From Pseudomonadales bacterium (lineage in GTDB: Bacteria; Pseudomonadota; Gammaproteobacteria; Pseudomonadales; DC-out160): DNA of 64,000 nt. The translations under genes were made by a program, and so were the position numbers. This document shows, piece after piece, positions 7,972 through 16,375 of this stretch. The stretch is taken from positions 1 to 64,000 of the forward strand of contig JAHRWA010000077.1 in NCBI GenBank assembly GCA_019090455.1. Reading direction: 5' to 3'. The notes under the pieces are model-generated. The model was not told the origin of the DNA. It ran no database searches and was given only the letters and a program-made list of their open reading frames with translations. Within the stretch, counting starts at the first letter, position 1. Every line of letters begins with the position of its first letter.

Positions 7972-10655
7972 TGAATACGGATTTGAAGTTGCCAAACAAT
8001 CAATTCACCCAAGCCCGTTTTTGGAAGTGTGCGTTACAGGTAAATCCGGCAGCCTATATAAATTATCAAGGTCAATCTCAGCCATTATCGGAAACACAGT
8101 ACAACCAAGCCCTTTTGACTGCTTGTATCGAATCGAACATTTCGGTGATCGGATTAGCGGATCATGGCAACGTGGATGCAGTGGAGGCTATTCGTCAGTT
8201 GTTCTCAAGTAGTGGCATTGTGGTCTTTCCAGGATTTGAAATTTCTTCTAGTGAAAAAATTCATTTTGTCTGTTTGTTCTCTGAAGAAACAAGTACTCAG
8301 CTGCTAGAGCGCTACTTAGGGAACCTTGACCTGCTTGACCCTGAAAATGGAGTGCGTCCTTCTCGCTTGAGCGCTATACAATTGATAGAAAAAGTGGAGC
8401 AGTTAGGGGGCTTTATATACGCGGCTCACAGCACTAACGATAGTGGTTTGCTCAAAGCAAAAATGAATCATGTATGGCAGCACCCTCAACTTAAAGTCTC
8501 TCAAATACCCGGTGCAATAGAGGACTTGAAAAGTGTTGAAAATGACTTTTATCGCAAAGTATTCCTGAATAAGGATAATGCTTATAAAAGAGAACGGCCA
8601 ATGGCTGCGATTAATGCAAAGGATGTAGAAGCACCAGAGACGATTAAGAAAAAGTCGGCTTCTTGTTTGATAAAAATGACGAAGCCGAGTTTTTCAGCCT
8701 TTAAACAAGCCTTTTTAGATCCCGAATCAAGAGTTAGACTCAATAGTGATGTGCCAGAAAACTATGCGTCCTCGATTGAGTCGATACGTTTTGTTAGCGG
8801 TTATTTAGATGGTGTCAGCATTAATTTATCGGATCACTTAAACGCAATAATCGGCGGCCGGGGTACCGGTAAGTCTACCTTGTTGGAATGTATTCGTTTC
8901 GCCATGGGCATCAGACCGCAAGGCAAACAAGCACAAAAACAACACGATGAAATTATTAAAGAGAATGTGGGTAAAGAGAAAGGCTTGGTTGAACTGATTG
9001 TTCGCTCTAGCACCATGAACGGGCGGCGCTTTACCGTTTTAAGGCGTTATGGTGAGCAGACCGTTGTGAAAAACGATCAGGGTGAGCTGTCACCGCATAC
9101 AGCACAAGATTTATTGCCAAAACTGGAGATGTTTGGCCAAAATGAAATCTATGAAATGACACAAAACGTCGAGGGGAAGCGCTATCTTTTAAGTCGATTT
9201 CTTGAGGGTGATCATAACGAATATGAAACTGTTATCCAGGAAATTCTCGGAAAACTTAATGGCAATCGAACTGATATTCTTCGAGCTTACGGCCATAAAA
9301 ACGATATCGAGTCAGAGGTCGAGGCGTTGCCCAAACTACAGGATCAAGTCAATCAATTCCAATCGCTAGGTATTGAAGAAAAACTGAAGGTGGTACCGAA
9401 GTTAGAGAAAGAGAAGCATCTCGTAACGCGTGTGGCAGACGAAGTATCCCAGTTGAAAATTGCCTTGGAAACCGTAGCCGATAGCTTGCCTGACACGGCC
9501 TTTTTGAGTGAGGCCGCCATCGGTGACTTACCTCATGTAGAATTGTTACGCAAACAACGATCACTGCTTGAGAAGTTGAAGGCTGATGGAGATGTTTTCC
9601 TAAAGCAGTTTGAAAAAGCAATCGTTCTCGCGGAGCAGGCTAATCAAATGGTTTGTGATCCTCTGCTAGAAGGTATCAAAACCGAAGAGCTGACGTTGGA
9701 AAAGGCATTTAAAAATATACCGGCAAGCCAGGGTAGGTCTGGTCGTGAAATAGGTATGGAGTACCAAAAGCTACTTCAGAAAATAGAGAGAATTAAACCT
9801 AAGCAAATCACCTTAAAACAGCGTCAAGATTTGATCGTTGAGCTTGAGGTAAAACGTAAGTTACTTTTGACTAATTTGAGTGAAGCTAAAGCAAATCGTT
9901 CAGCTCAATTACAGCAAGCGGTAAAACATCTGAATAAAAAATTGGCAGGTAAATTAAGGTTAACTATAGATGTGGAAGGTAATAGAGAACCATTAGTTCA
10001 ATTTTTATTAGATAGCAGGCTCGACGGTGTTGGAGAGAAACGGCTTGCTTGGGTGCGTGATGAAGACTTCTCACCTGCGAATTTAAGCTTAACAATACGA
10101 CAAGGGGTTGATGCTTTAAGTAGTCAATTTTGGGATGCTGGTATTGCGCGAACAGTAATAAATTCTTTGATAAAACTTCCGTTTGAGCGACTACTGACGC
10201 TGGAAGAAATTGAGTTGCCTGACACCATTAAAATGGAGCTAAATGTTGCTCACGATGATGAAGTAGAAAATTATCGTGAACTTGAGCGTCTTTCCACAGG
10301 GCAACAATGTACGGCTATCCTTCATCTATTATTATTGGATAATCAAGATCCGCTGATCTTAGATCAGCCAGAGGATAATCTCGATAACGCGTTTATCGCT
10401 GATCGTATTGTCGCAGAACTGCGTACGGCAAAAGTGGCTCGCCAATTTTTATTTGCCACTCATAATGCTAATATCCCCGTTTTTGGGGATGCTGAATGGA
10501 TAGGGGTTTTTAATGTTGTTGATGGTAAGGGGGAGCTTCCTGATAATCAGCAAGGGGCTATAGACCAGCCGGAAATACAAAAACTAGCAGCCGATATATT
10601 AGAAGGTGGCAAGAGTGCATTCAACCAACGCCGAGAAAAATACGGATTTGAATAA
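7971..10655 (+). CDS. TrlF-type PHP-ABC ATPase, defence-associated
   Basis: The 894-residue protein joins an N-terminal PHP-like phosphoesterase region (GLADHGNVDA around 61-70, FPGFEISSS, AAHSTND around 151-157) to an SMC/ABC-type ATPase. The ATPase shows Walker A GGRGTGKST (295-303), a long helical coiled-coil middle, an ABC signature LSTGQQ (about 774), Walker B LILDQPEDNLDN (about 795) and an H-switch FATHNANIP (about 827). This matches the TrlF family often found in type I restriction-modification loci. Its start overlaps the hsd scar by one base (TAATG) with GGAG 8 nt upstream. The activity is probably DNA or RNA attack during infection, but this is inferred from context. Confidence 0.8.
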   Translation: MNTDLKLPNNQFTQARFWKCALQVNPAAYINYQGQSQPLSETQYNQALLTACIESNISVIGLADHGNVDAVEAIRQLFSSSGIVVFPGFEISSSEKIHFVCLFSEETSTQLLERYLGNLDLLDPENGVRPSRLSAIQLIEKVEQLGGFIYAAHSTNDSGLLKAKMNHVWQHPQLKVSQIPGAIEDLKSVENDFYRKVFLNKDNAYKRERPMAAINAKDVEAPETIKKKSASCLIKMTKPSFSAFKQAFLDPESRVRLNSDVPENYASSIESIRFVSGYLDGVSINLSDHLNAIIGGRGTGKSTLLECIRFAMGIRPQGKQAQKQHDEIIKENVGKEKGLVELIVRSSTMNGRRFTVLRRYGEQTVVKNDQGELSPHTAQDLLPKLEMFGQNEIYEMTQNVEGKRYLLSRFLEGDHNEYETVIQEILGKLNGNRTDILRAYGHKNDIESEVEALPKLQDQVNQFQSLGIEEKLKVVPKLEKEKHLVTRVADEVSQLKIALETVADSLPDTAFLSEAAIGDLPHVELLRKQRSLLEKLKADGDVFLKQFEKAIVLAEQANQMVCDPLLEGIKTEELTLEKAFKNIPASQGRSGREIGMEYQKLLQKIERIKPKQITLKQRQDLIVELEVKRKLLLTNLSEAKANRSAQLQQAVKHLNKKLAGKLRLTIDVEGNREPLVQFLLDSRLDGVGEKRLAWVRDEDFSPANLSLTIRQGVDALSSQFWDAGIARTVINSLIKLPFERLLTLEEIELPDTIKMELNVAHDDEVENYRELERLSTGQQCTAILHLLLLDNQDPLILDQPEDNLDNAFIADRIVAELRTAKVARQFLFATHNANIPVFGDAEWIGVFNVVDGKGELPDNQQGAIDQPEIQKLAADILEGGKSAFNQRREKYGFE

Positions 10656-10664
10656 GGGTAACCT

Positions 10665-11906
10665 ATGCTGAAGTCAGAATTGTTAGAGATTATCGCCAAT
10701 GGTGAAACCTCAGGCGTTGAATTCAAACGAGATGATGTTCGTCCTGAGCAATTGGCCAAAGAAGTGGTGGCGATGGCCAACTTAAAGGGAGGTATGCTTC
10801 TTTTAGGTGTAGAAGATGACGGGACTATTAGTGGCGTAAAGAAAGATAAACTTGAAGAATGGGTAATGGACGGCGTGTTTGGAGCCAAAGTTCATCCAAT
10901 GATGTTGCCATTTTATGAAGAAGTGAAAATTGAAGCTGATTGTCGTGTTGCGGTGATTTCTTTTACGCAAGGCACAAGTAAACCCTATGTCGTAAGAGAT
11001 AAAGGTAGGGAAGATGTCTATGTTCGCGTTGGCACTACATCACGATTGGCCAGTAGAGAGCAGCAGGCTCGACTGTTTGAGAGCGGTGGTATTTTACACT
11101 CAGAAGTACTGCCCGTTGCAGGGACATCTTTTGTGTCATTGAGTCAAGAGAGATTAAGTGACTATCTCAGTCATATTATTAATGATCCAGATGTACCGGC
11201 AAATGAAACTGAATGGATACAACGTCTAATAGGCTTGAGCTATATGGCAGAGGGGGTTGCTGATAAACCCGTCTGTACGATAGCGGGCCTAGTTTTATTC
11301 GGCCACTCACCGAGAAAGTCTCTTCATCAAGCGGGTATCAGACTTATGGTCTTTGATAGTGTCGATAAACAATACGAGGCCTTATTGGATGAAATACTAG
11401 ATAGCCCTATGGTTGGTTTGTGGCGTACTGATGAAGAAGGGCAACGTCAATTGGCTGACAGCGATGTTGGAATCATTGAACGCTTTATAGATAAAGTAAC
11501 TCCATTTATTAGTGACGAATCTGACGAAGTGGATGAGGGTTTTCGACGTGAAAAACAGTGGCATTACCCACGAGATGCGGTGCGAGAACTTATCATCAAT
11601 GCATTGGTTCATCGAGACTGGACACAATCAATTGATATCGAAATATGTGTGTATTCTAATCGAATGGAAGTCGTTAGTCCGGGTACATTACATAACTCAA
11701 TGACCATAGAAAAAATGTTAGCTGGTCAACGTTCACCAAGAAACCCTTTAATCGTTGAGCTGTTGCGGGATTATGGTTATGTAGATGCCAGGGGTATGGG
11801 TGTAAGAACGAAAATTATACCGTTAATGAAAACTTTCAACCAATCTGAGCCAGAGTTTGAACTCACCGATGATTATTTAAAAACAACTCTGTATAAAAAA
11901 ATATAA
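10665..11906 (+). CDS. AlbA_2/Schlafen-like ATP-binding protein
   Basis: The 413-residue product starts with an AlbA_2 (divergent AAA_4, Schlafen-like) domain, GETSGVEFKRD ... AMANLKGGMLLLGVEDDG (about 13-55). It ends in a GHKL-type ATPase domain of the HATPase_c_4 class, DAVRELIINALVHRDW (about 303-318), followed by a small C-terminal domain. It lies 9 bp after the TrlF-type gene with its own AGGG site, so the two form an operon. Such proteins occur in restriction and defence loci, either as putative regulators or as effectors. Both genes look intact while the flanking systems are degraded. Confidence 0.8.
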   Translation: MLKSELLEIIANGETSGVEFKRDDVRPEQLAKEVVAMANLKGGMLLLGVEDDGTISGVKKDKLEEWVMDGVFGAKVHPMMLPFYEEVKIEADCRVAVISFTQGTSKPYVVRDKGREDVYVRVGTTSRLASREQQARLFESGGILHSEVLPVAGTSFVSLSQERLSDYLSHIINDPDVPANETEWIQRLIGLSYMAEGVADKPVCTIAGLVLFGHSPRKSLHQAGIRLMVFDSVDKQYEALLDEILDSPMVGLWRTDEEGQRQLADSDVGIIERFIDKVTPFISDESDEVDEGFRREKQWHYPRDAVRELIINALVHRDWTQSIDIEICVYSNRMEVVSPGTLHNSMTIEKMLAGQRSPRNPLIVELLRDYGYVDARGMGVRTKIIPLMKTFNQSEPEFELTDDYLKTTLYKKI

Positions 11907-11939
11907 TATTTAGTGATTCAATATACTCGTAGCGTTTGA

Positions 11940-12326
11940 GATATAGGTGTTAGAAGCCCCCGTTGGATAATCAACTTCCCCACCAAACAGCATTGGCGTG
12001 CCAAATCTAAAATGGAGTGCAGCCTGTTGGAGATTCAAAAGCTAGCTTGGTTTTTAGATCGTGTCATTAAGGCGCAAGGTTTAGAGGACGTCCTTAAACT
12101 CAATTTCATAGCCAACGATTACGGCCCCTATGACAATAACTTAGACCACCTTCTGAATGCGTTGGACGGTAGTTATTTGAAAGCCGATAAGCGGGTGCCT
12201 GATAGCAACCCGCTGGACGTCATTTGGTTTAATGATGCGAAGAAGGAGTTTCTGAATACCTACCTCAACACCGAAGGACAACGTTACTTATCCGCGCTTG
12301 AAAAAGCGGAAATTAAAACTGTTTGA
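11940..12326 (+). pseudogene. DarG antitoxin remnant with terminal and internal deletions
   Basis: The frame starting at 11940 reads [17 protein letters not shown], a conserved macrodomain stretch of DarG, the ADP-ribosyl glycohydrolase antitoxin of DarTG. It then jumps directly to [15 protein letters not shown] ... [21 protein letters not shown], the DarG C-terminal domain. The macrodomain N-terminus is absent (a stop precedes 11940) and roughly 80 residues that normally separate the two segments are missing. No darT is visible. An ATG-initiated 104-codon frame exists from 12012, but it lacks the catalytic macrodomain. This is a toxin-antitoxin relic. Confidence 0.78.
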
Positions 12327-12563
12327 TGACCGCAGTATTCATATTGCATTGGATCGCTTGCAGAGCATGGCGGTGTAAAAGGGCGCGATAACAGAGTCTA
12401 AGGCAGTGGTTAATTGTGGCAAACGGGAGCGTTTCGCGACAAAATTGCGGCGTTCGGTTTTACGGCTGTCTGGTACGGTATTGTTTGCTTGGTTTGCGTA
12501 GGGGAGGAGCAGGTTTTTGTAGGGGCTAATGATGTAGTTAATCACATAACGCATTGATTTTAT

Positions 12564-12588
12564 TGGTGCCCCGGGCAGGTGTCGAACT
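12564..12588. repeat. Distal attachment-site copy of tRNA-Arg 3' end
   Basis: TGGTGCCCCGGGCAGG (12564-12579) is identical to the minus-strand 3' end of the tRNA-Arg gene at 22556-22571. The similarity continues with two mismatches to 12588. This is the duplicated core left by tyrosine-recombinase integration into a tRNA 3' end and marks the left boundary of a ~10-kb element. Between the DarG remnant and this site (12327-12563) I see no convincing gene. Confidence 0.88.
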
Positions 12589-12637
12589 GAAGACCTAACT
12601 AACTGTATTTAAAGATAATAAAATAGGATGAATTTCG

Positions 12638-12660
12638 TAGATACCCCCATAGATACCCCC
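12638..12660. repeat. Left-end TAGATACCCCC direct repeats, candidate integrase arm sites
   Basis: Two copies of TAGATACCCCC stand at 12638-12648 and 12650-12660, 50-75 bp inside the left attachment core. Closely similar motifs (AAGATACCCC and AAGTACCCCCTATT) lie inside the right end near the integrase start. The pairing fits integrase or excisionase arm-type sites. Function is inferred from position and similarity. Confidence 0.55.
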
Positions 12661-12718
12661 TATTTAATTTGCTGTAAAAGTGTACTGATGAGCTTTGTGT
12701 GCCTCGTTTACGCTCGAG

Positions 12719-13186
12719 TTAGATAATGAATTTATCAAACGGGTTTTTACCGACATCTCTACCGCCACCGATTAACCTACCCCTTGAAGCAGGATCAAGC
12801 CCAAGCATGCCGCCAAAGGTGGACATCTGCCTTAAGGATTCATTAGCCACGGTACAGGCTGGATTCTTAATTGCGCCGCCGGCGGCTGTTGCAATTGTTA
12901 GGCCAACTCTTGATATCTCGGCTTCCGCTTCACGCCATGTGGCATAAGAACTACAGAACGCTTCCAAGTTGTGTAAGTCAGTAACCGCCAATACCTTTTT
13001 CTTACAAAGGTGAGGGCAAACTGTATTCCATATATCAATGGCCAAAGGTCTGAGCCATTGAGGGGCTTCAACATCTGTGACTAAATCAAATTCAATGGCA
13101 TCCGAATTATAGTGCTTGCTACCTGATAGCTTCTTTTGCTGGTTAGGTTTTGGCTTTCTTCCACCGCCCGATCTTCTCTGTGTCAT
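12719..13186 (-). CDS. Phage terminase small subunit, P27 family
   Basis: The 155-residue product (MTQRRSGGGRKPKPNQQKKL, then WLRPLAIDIWNTVCPHLCKK and LDPASRGRL near the C-terminus) matches the P27 family of small terminases, which recognise cos/pac DNA and hand it to the large terminase. No large terminase, portal or capsid gene is present. A lone TerS in a ~10-kb element is the hallmark of phage-inducible islands that redirect helper-phage packaging. It is the last minus-strand gene before the left attachment site. Confidence 0.85.
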   Translation of the reverse strand: MTQRRSGGGRKPKPNQQKKLSGSKHYNSDAIEFDLVTDVEAPQWLRPLAIDIWNTVCPHLCKKKVLAVTDLHNLEAFCSSYATWREAEAEISRVGLTIATAAGGAIKNPACTVANESLRQMSTFGGMLGLDPASRGRLIGGGRDVGKNPFDKFII

Positions 13187-13323
13187 GTATAAATTTTAAC
13201 CTCTCTCAGTTTCTTATTTTGACCACGTAAAAATCTAATTACAGGGGCGGTCTTCCATTATGACATCATAGAGATTTAACCCCCCCCCTACCCCTTATCG
13301 TACTTGTGACAGGGTGATACTAC

Positions 13324-13578
13324 TTACTCTATCTCATCCTTCAGCTTTATTAAGTCTGAGCGGTTACAGTCGAACATGCTTGCCCAGTCATCAACTAAGC
13401 ACCTACCAATCCTAGCAAGGCCGGCAACCTGTGAAGGATCGTCTTTGCTTTTACTGATGGCATTAAACAAAGTACCTAAGTCTTGGACACAGTCGCTACC
13501 CAGAGCAGCAACATCAATCGAGGTACGACATAGCTCTGCTAGTTTGTTTGTTGGTACCGTCTTAGTGGGCTGACTCAT
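13324..13578 (-). CDS. Satellite small protein, third copy of tandem family
   Basis: This is an 84-residue protein of unknown function. Its sequence (NKLAELCRTSIDVAALGSDC, then VQDLGTLFNAISKSKDD) is paralogous to the two genes upstream: polar N-terminus, helical core with D-L-x-x-L-x-x-A-I, a GLARIG-type glycine segment, and an acidic tail. Its start overlaps the stop of the preceding copy by 4 bp (ATGA type), giving tight translational coupling. It is the most diverged copy. Confidence 0.65.
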   Translation of the reverse strand: MSQPTKTVPTNKLAELCRTSIDVAALGSDCVQDLGTLFNAISKSKDDPSQVAGLARIGRCLVDDWASMFDCNRSDLIKLKDEIE

Positions 13579-13847
13579 ATCAATTCCCCCTCTTTGTCAG
13601 AGATTTCTATAAGCTTTGTTTGTAGGGTCTCGTTGGTGGTGTCGATGTACTCGCGCCATTTGTTGGCTAAAGCCATACCAACACCAGCTAATCGAAAAGA
13701 TAAGGTGCCTTTGTTACTGGCATCACGGATAGCAATTAGTAATGCGCCTAGATCATCAATAGCATTAGAACTAAAGCAGGTGAGGTCTATTAAGTCGTTA
13801 ACGGCTTCATTGGTTTTTTTTGGTACTGCCTTAGTGGACAGGCTCAT
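13575..13847 (-). CDS. Satellite small protein, second copy of tandem family
   Basis: This is a 90-residue paralogue of its two neighbours (NDLIDLTCFSSNAIDDLGAL, LLIAIRDASNKG, LAGVGMALANKWREY). It overlaps both by 4 bp, so the three form one coupled unit. It is similar to the first copy through the IDDLxALxxAIRDASxK core and ends in the same GEL-type tail. No known domain was recognised. Confidence 0.65.
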   Translation of the reverse strand: MSLSTKAVPKKTNEAVNDLIDLTCFSSNAIDDLGALLIAIRDASNKGTLSFRLAGVGMALANKWREYIDTTNETLQTKLIEISDKEGELI

Positions 13848-14113
13848 TTCAACTCCCCCTCTTTACGAGAAAGTTCGCTAACCTTTCGCTGTAGGTTCTC
13901 TTTGCTGGTGTAGGCATGCTCACACCAATCATTGGATAGGGATATACCAATACCAGCCAACTGAAAAGGTATAGAGTTTTTGTCACTGGCATCACGAATA
14001 GCCGTGAACAATGCGTCTAGATCATCGATGGATGTAGCGCTAAAACTTGCGAGGTCGAGTGATTCATTAATAATATTGTTTGTTTTGGATGGTGCTTGAG
14101 TGTGATTTTGCAT
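13844..14113 (-). CDS. Satellite small protein, first copy of tandem family
   Basis: This is an 89-residue product if translation starts at MQNHTQAPSK (ATG 14113, with AGGA 11 nt upstream); a longer reading to 14164 is less likely. The core is DLASFSATSIDDLDALFTAI, then RDASDKNSI and LAGIGISLSNDW, almost the same as copy two. Short helical proteins made as a coupled trio next to terS suggest a dosage-sensitive or heteromeric role, for instance in helper interference, but this is only inference. Confidence 0.62.
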   Translation of the reverse strand: MQNHTQAPSKTNNIINESLDLASFSATSIDDLDALFTAIRDASDKNSIPFQLAGIGISLSNDWCEHAYTSKENLQRKVSELSRKEGELK

Positions 14114-14312
14114 ACTGAAGTGAATCCTGTAGTAAGTGATTTCTATCACCACCACTGATGCCAATCAGATAGGTGGCGAGCTGTGTAGAGTTGGCATTAC
14201 CGTCTACAGGAAACGGCGCGCTCGAAAGCGCCCCCACACAGCCCGCCATAACGCGGACACAAAAAAACGCCAGACGAGGCGCTTGTTGCGCCTGTAGATT
14301 TCCGGATGCCAA
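14067..14312 (-). CDS. Ash/Icd-like leader ORF, dubious
   Basis: A minus-strand frame with a TTG start at 14312 encodes ASGNLQAQQAPRLAFFCVRV, then MAGCVGALSSAPFPVDGN. This resembles the Ash/Icd-like small proteins annotated upstream of regulatory genes in P4-type satellites and prophages. It overlaps the start of the first tandem gene in another frame. The 14165-14500 stretch contains GC-rich inverted repeats and no other gene. It could be a real small protein, a structured leader RNA or both. Confidence 0.4.
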   Translation of the reverse strand: MASGNLQAQQAPRLAFFCVRVMAGCVGALSSAPFPVDGNANSTQLATYLIGISGGDRNHLLQDSLQYAKSHSSTIQNKQYY

Positions 14313-14501
14313 TCCGAGTTGCAGATTTTGCTACAACGGCCAAAGAATATAACGCTACTCTTTTTCATGTCAATGATATTACTTTGCCGTTTACCTCGCG
14401 CACTCACCACCAATGAAGCCTAGGGTGGTCTAGGAAGCTGTATAATTCAGGCTCCGTCATGTAAATTCATAACAATATTTTTATCAGATCGACGCTAATA
14501 A

Positions 14502-15050
14502 ATGAAAAGGTTCGAAGATATGAAAACCAAGTTCGATATATATGAAAGCCCTTTTTCTGAGGAAACAAGGAACATCAGAAGAAACTCACTGCTTGCTTGT
14601 GGGTTGTGTTTGTTTATTGGCTTGACTGAAAACTTACCAAGTAAATTTGGATTGCTTGGTCTTAGTTTTGACGTAAGGCAACAGTACGTTATTGGCTGGT
14701 TTATTCTTTCTGTAGCTCTGTATCATTTCCTTCATTTTCTCGCTAGCGGAGGCATTGAATTTGTGAACTGGATAAAACCACGCTTCATCGATTTAGTTAT
14801 GACGAAAAAAGCCAATGAGACCGGCTTATTTGACGACGATAGTTCAGGTGACTTTTACGAGGGAGGAAATGAACTAGACCCCTCTAAAATTGCTTCAGAA
14901 ATCAAACAGGCTTCACTGGTGAAAGTCGAACACCGTTTGAGGTATTTGTATAAAATAATCTTTCTCAAGTTAGTCATTGAGGTTTTGGTTCCCGTTGTCG
15001 TCGCTATTTGGGGTTTGACTGCGTTAGCATTATTTTTGGCCTGCCGATGA
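14502..15050 (+). CDS. Satellite cargo: membrane protein of unknown function
   Basis: This is a 182-residue protein with two hydrophobic segments in the N-terminal half (NSLLACGLCLFIGLTENLPS; VIGWFILSVALYHFLHFLAS) and one at the C-terminus (LVIEVLVPVVVAIWGLTALA), separated by a soluble acidic loop (about 105-150). ATG 14502 or the in-frame ATG 14520 could be the start. It is transcribed opposite to the replication genes, with the next two plus-strand genes, in the position where satellites carry accessory and anti-phage cargo. No family recognised. Confidence 0.6.
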   Translation: MKRFEDMKTKFDIYESPFSEETRNIRRNSLLACGLCLFIGLTENLPSKFGLLGLSFDVRQQYVIGWFILSVALYHFLHFLASGGIEFVNWIKPRFIDLVMTKKANETGLFDDDSSGDFYEGGNELDPSKIASEIKQASLVKVEHRLRYLYKIIFLKLVIEVLVPVVVAIWGLTALALFLACR

Positions 15051-15173
15051 AGCGCCCCTCCGCCGTCCCTATTATGCCATGTTTGGTATCGCTGGAAGGC
15101 GAGATTTTGAGATGTTAGAGTTCACTTTCTTTACGGTATAGCAACTGGCTCTACAAATGAGGAAAAAAGTATT

Positions 15174-15371
15174 ATGAAAAAAACACCTTCAATAGATTGG
15201 CATGACCTTTCAGAAGAAGAGCAGGAAATCGCCGATAGTGAATGTAACGATGGAGAACATGGTCGACTCACTCAAGAAAAGGGATCCGGTGGTGGTACAG
15301 GGGATTATATGTGTACGGAATGCGGAATTTTAAAATCTGGCCAACAATGGGAGAGTGAAGGGCTTCGGTGA
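15174..15371 (+). CDS. Small acidic protein with a CTEC pair
   Basis: This 65-residue protein is rich in Glu/Asp and Gly, with one Cys pair (MCTECGILKSGQQW) near the C-terminus and a further Cys at DSECNDGEH that could complete a metal site. AGGA lies about 10 nt upstream of the ATG. It sits between two membrane-protein genes of the cargo block. Function unknown; a small zinc-ribbon-like partner is conceivable. Confidence 0.5.
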   Translation: MKKTPSIDWHDLSEEEQEIADSECNDGEHGRLTQEKGSGGGTGDYMCTECGILKSGQQWESEGLR

Positions 15372-15444
15372 TCAATTAGTTTGATGTATGGGTTCGGTCG
15401 GGGAAGCCGCTAAGCCCTATAACTCTTATAAAATTAGTTGAGAA

Positions 15445-16311
15445 ATGATGGATATATCTAAAAAGGACAAAATTAAAACTCGAAGGCTATTGTTCGCAGC
15501 GATCGCTTCAATATGTGGATCTGTAGCATTATACGCGGCTATTATTATTTGCTTGTCTTGGCCAATTAGCGAGTTTTCAATCACTAAATCTGGAGCTTTT
15601 GGTGATAGTTTTGGTTTGTTGACATCTCTATTTTCAGGTTTAGCTTTCTCAATCTTGATCATCACCGTCACTCTTCAAAGGGAGGAGTTAGCATTGCAAC
15701 GTCAAGAGCTGATGTTAACAAGAGAGGTATTGGATGATCAAAAAGAAGAAATAAAGAAGCAAGGCCGTATTTTCGAAGCGCAAACTTTTAATAATCTTTT
15801 TTTTAGCATGAATTCATCGCGTATTGAGAGCATGAAGGGCTTAGAAATACCTCGCTCACAGATTTCTTGGGGGGCGGCTCCTGGCTATGTTTATGAGAAT
15901 ATTTTAAGGAATAGGTTCTACGCCCAGTTTCAGCAGCGTATAAAGCTTACTAGCGGGAAACGCAGAGATTTAATATTAGAAGAAGAGCTAGTTAGTAGGC
16001 TAAAAAATGAGTTTACGTCCAATAGCGTCTGTATGTCTTTATCAAATATAATGGCTATGTTTTATTCTCAAATTCTTCATGTTGAATTATCTTTCCCCAA
16101 AAATGAAGAAATATCTGGAGTATGGGAGGGAGAGGTATATATCGATATATTACGCCAACAGTTTGATCTAAACCTAAAAAGAATAGCAATATATATGCTC
16201 GCGTCAGGTGTTAATAAACAAATCAAGCAGAAGTTCTTAGATTATGGCTTTATTGATGTCGCGGATACATCTGTATTTAGTACTGATGCTGGAATATTGG
16301 ATTTTATATAA
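15445..16311 (+). CDS. Putative abortive-infection membrane protein, AbiC-like
   Basis: This is a 288-residue product. It has two N-terminal membrane helices (about 14-36 and 50-73) separated by a short loop ending KSGAFGDSFGLLTSLFSGLA. A charged coiled-coil follows (LQREELALQRQELMLTREVL) and then a soluble helical domain. This arrangement, especially GxFGDxFGxLxSLFSGLA plus LQREELxLQRxEL, matches the putative phage abortive infection family (putAbiC, PF16872). It is the best candidate anti-phage cargo of the element and points away from the replication genes. Alternative start ATG at 15448. Confidence 0.68.
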   Translation: MMDISKKDKIKTRRLLFAAIASICGSVALYAAIIICLSWPISEFSITKSGAFGDSFGLLTSLFSGLAFSILIITVTLQREELALQRQELMLTREVLDDQKEEIKKQGRIFEAQTFNNLFFSMNSSRIESMKGLEIPRSQISWGAAPGYVYENILRNRFYAQFQQRIKLTSGKRRDLILEEELVSRLKNEFTSNSVCMSLSNIMAMFYSQILHVELSFPKNEEISGVWEGEVYIDILRQQFDLNLKRIAIYMLASGVNKQIKQKFLDYGFIDVADTSVFSTDAGILDFI

Positions 16312-16375
16312 ATCGGGTTTTTCTCGCCCGTAAAATCAACAAAGCGGACTTTCTGCGACATATGTAAATTTAGCT

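Noticed and set aside
8834-9621. Minus-strand frames inside the TrlF-type gene
   Set aside because: Antisense shadows without start signals or homology.
12339-12554. Minus-strand 71-codon frame between the DarG remnant and the attachment site
   Set aside because: Basic composition without a known family and no clear ribosome site; may be a remnant, but not supportable as a gene.
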